Source: Branchiostoma floridae | Lineage: Eukaryota; Chordata; Leptocardii; Amphioxiformes; Branchiostomatidae | Direction of reading: 5' to 3' | DNA length: 64,000 nt | NCBI RefSeq assembly: GCF_000003815.2 | Contig: NC_049981.1 | Span: 26,237,670-26,301,669, forward strand | Shown: positions 63,075 through 64,000 of the stretch, in pieces | How positions within the stretch are numbered: the first letter of the stretch is position 1 | Layout: each line of letters opens with the position of its first letter | Made by a program: the position numbers and the translations under genes | Notes under the pieces: model-generated | Databases searched by the model: none | What the model was told of the DNA's origin: nothing | The model's input: only the letters and a program-made list of their open reading frames with translations

Positions 63075-63190
63075 TTTGACATGTTTTCGGCGGTTTCGAG
63101 TTGTTTTCGGTATTTTGCGTTTTCGGTAGATTTCAAGTTGTTTCGGTTGTTTCCGGTTGTTTTCGGTTGTTTTCGGTATTTAGTGAGACC
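63075..63190 (-). repeat. Right terminal inverted repeat and subterminal TTGTTTTCGG repeats
   Basis: This holds three exact TTGTTTTCGG copies (the complement of the left unit) plus variants, ending in CGGTATTTAGTGAGACC at 63190. The short minus-strand frame here is only the translation of this repeat. Confidence 0.75.
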
Positions 63191-64000
63191 GAAATATGGT
63201 TGCAATCTATCAGGACGTTCTGATGTCATGCCAACCACAAATATCACTCATATAAGATCATTCGCGAGCTCACACACATATATAGAGCGAGAGAGAAAGT
63301 GCTCATGTGTGTTGGTAGAAGCATATTAAAAAGTTTGAAAGCATTAGTTATTAAATTAACTTCTGTTACCGTATGAACTTTCACATAGATGGCTGTATCT
63401 GCTGTGCCTCCTGTTGCCAATTATGTCTAAAGCCTCGCTAAGAGCAATTAATCTTATTTTTTCTTAACAGGCTTGAATAATAGCTCTCATTAAATTCAGT
63501 GTTCGTGACGCACGCAACGTCCACATGTCAGGAGCACACTTGTTTGTTCAACATGTAACGTTGGTACGGGCGGATGGGGTTGTCTAATTTGAGCTTAATC
63601 TTTGAAAGGTGCTTGCGAAATATCTAGCATTCATATTGAAAACAACACTTGAACACAGGCAAGTCAGGAGCAGATGTTTCGTTTCAACGTATAGCTTCCA
63701 TACGTGCGACGTAGATTGCATTATCGCTTGCATCAGAAATCTCCTGAGCTCTGAAATATCTATTTTTCACAAACTTTGAAAGTACAGCATTTGTTTTTTG
63801 TTCTGAAAGCTGATGTTTGTAAATTATTTTAAAAATCGAGAACGCAATTCTTTAGGTCTATGCAATTAGTAATCCGGGTGAGCTTTAACCTGCGCACATA
63901 TACAGAAAGATGGAAGTATATATATCTACAGGCTCGATATTCAATGTATCATGGAAGCTTATCTGTGTCGATAGTAATCATAGTACATACAATTCTAAAC
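63191..64000. other. Non-coding stretch, no gene seen
   Basis: AT-rich flank after the 5.6-kb element; nothing supportable. Confidence 0.6.

Larger units (their letters stand above)
57561..63190. mobile_element. 5.6-kb TIR-bounded non-autonomous element with two internal satellite arrays
   Basis: The segment starts with GGTCTCACTAAATACCG (57561) and ends with its reverse complement (to 63190). The outer 26 bases are identical in inverted orientation. Behind each terminus, over about 100-130 bases, lie repeated CCGAAAACAA units (left) or their complements (right), pointing inward. Inside are an array of 141-bp units, a spacer, and an array of 115-bp units. No transposase or other convincing protein was recognised. 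The subterminal repeats and a CACTA string five bases inside the end recall CACTA/EnSpm elements, but the ends extend beyond CACTA and no clear 2-4-base duplication flanks them. The superfamily is left open. Flanks show AAATATCGG on the left and GAAATATGG on the right, which may or may not be a decayed target duplication. Confidence 0.7.

Noticed and set aside
57566-63185. Firm CACTA/EnSpm assignment of the 5.6-kb element
   Set aside because: Inverted identity runs five bases beyond CACTA and no matching direct duplication flanks either boundary; no transposase was seen.

Overview
This looks like a piece of an animal nuclear genome. The evidence is two intron-split rhodopsin-type GPCR genes, GT-AG introns, (GT)n and (AT)n microsatellites, a tRNA-headed SINE, a 5'-truncated LINE and many inverted-repeat (MITE-like) elements. 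The receptor sequences and the general texture fit an invertebrate deuterostome, most likely amphioxus (Branchiostoma). That is an inference from family resemblance, not a database match. Four N runs (2702-2953, 9951-10050, 12450-12598, 50703-51049) are assembly gaps.

Only two convincing protein-coding genes were found, both on the + strand. Receptor A (18242-20968, four coding exons, 370 aa) and receptor B (51171-54554, four coding exons, 374 aa) both belong to the neuropeptide FF/RFamide receptor group (class A, beta). Both keep every landmark of a working peptide GPCR. Both also keep the positions known to hold a C-terminal Arg-aromatic-amide (T2.61, Q3.32, D6.59, H7.39). They share two intron positions, but each has one intron the other lacks, so they look like an old pair of paralogues kept in one locus about 30 kb apart. 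No RFamide precursor gene was seen.

Layout: 1-18138 is non-coding, with inverted-repeat elements at 4159-4962 and 7070-7321 and a large GT/GTGC microsatellite at 17292-17462. 18139-20968 is receptor A. 20969-51170 is a long desert with hairpin elements, a complete SINE flanked by a 13-bp target duplication (31678-32159), a TIR repeat family with one nested insertion, a cluster of three palindromes (39616-39935), and a dispersed repeat that begins with a small hairpin. 51171-54554 is receptor B. A recent LINE insertion with a 16-17-bp target duplication lies at 55890-56506.

The most unusual structure is at 57561-63190. It is about 5.6 kb, bounded by identical 26-bp inverted termini backed by CCGAAAACAA-type subterminal repeats, and it carries two internal satellite-like arrays: 141 bp x 6, and 115 bp x about 15 with a 350-bp higher-order period. 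No protein gene was recognised in it, so it is read as a large non-autonomous DNA transposon of unassigned superfamily.
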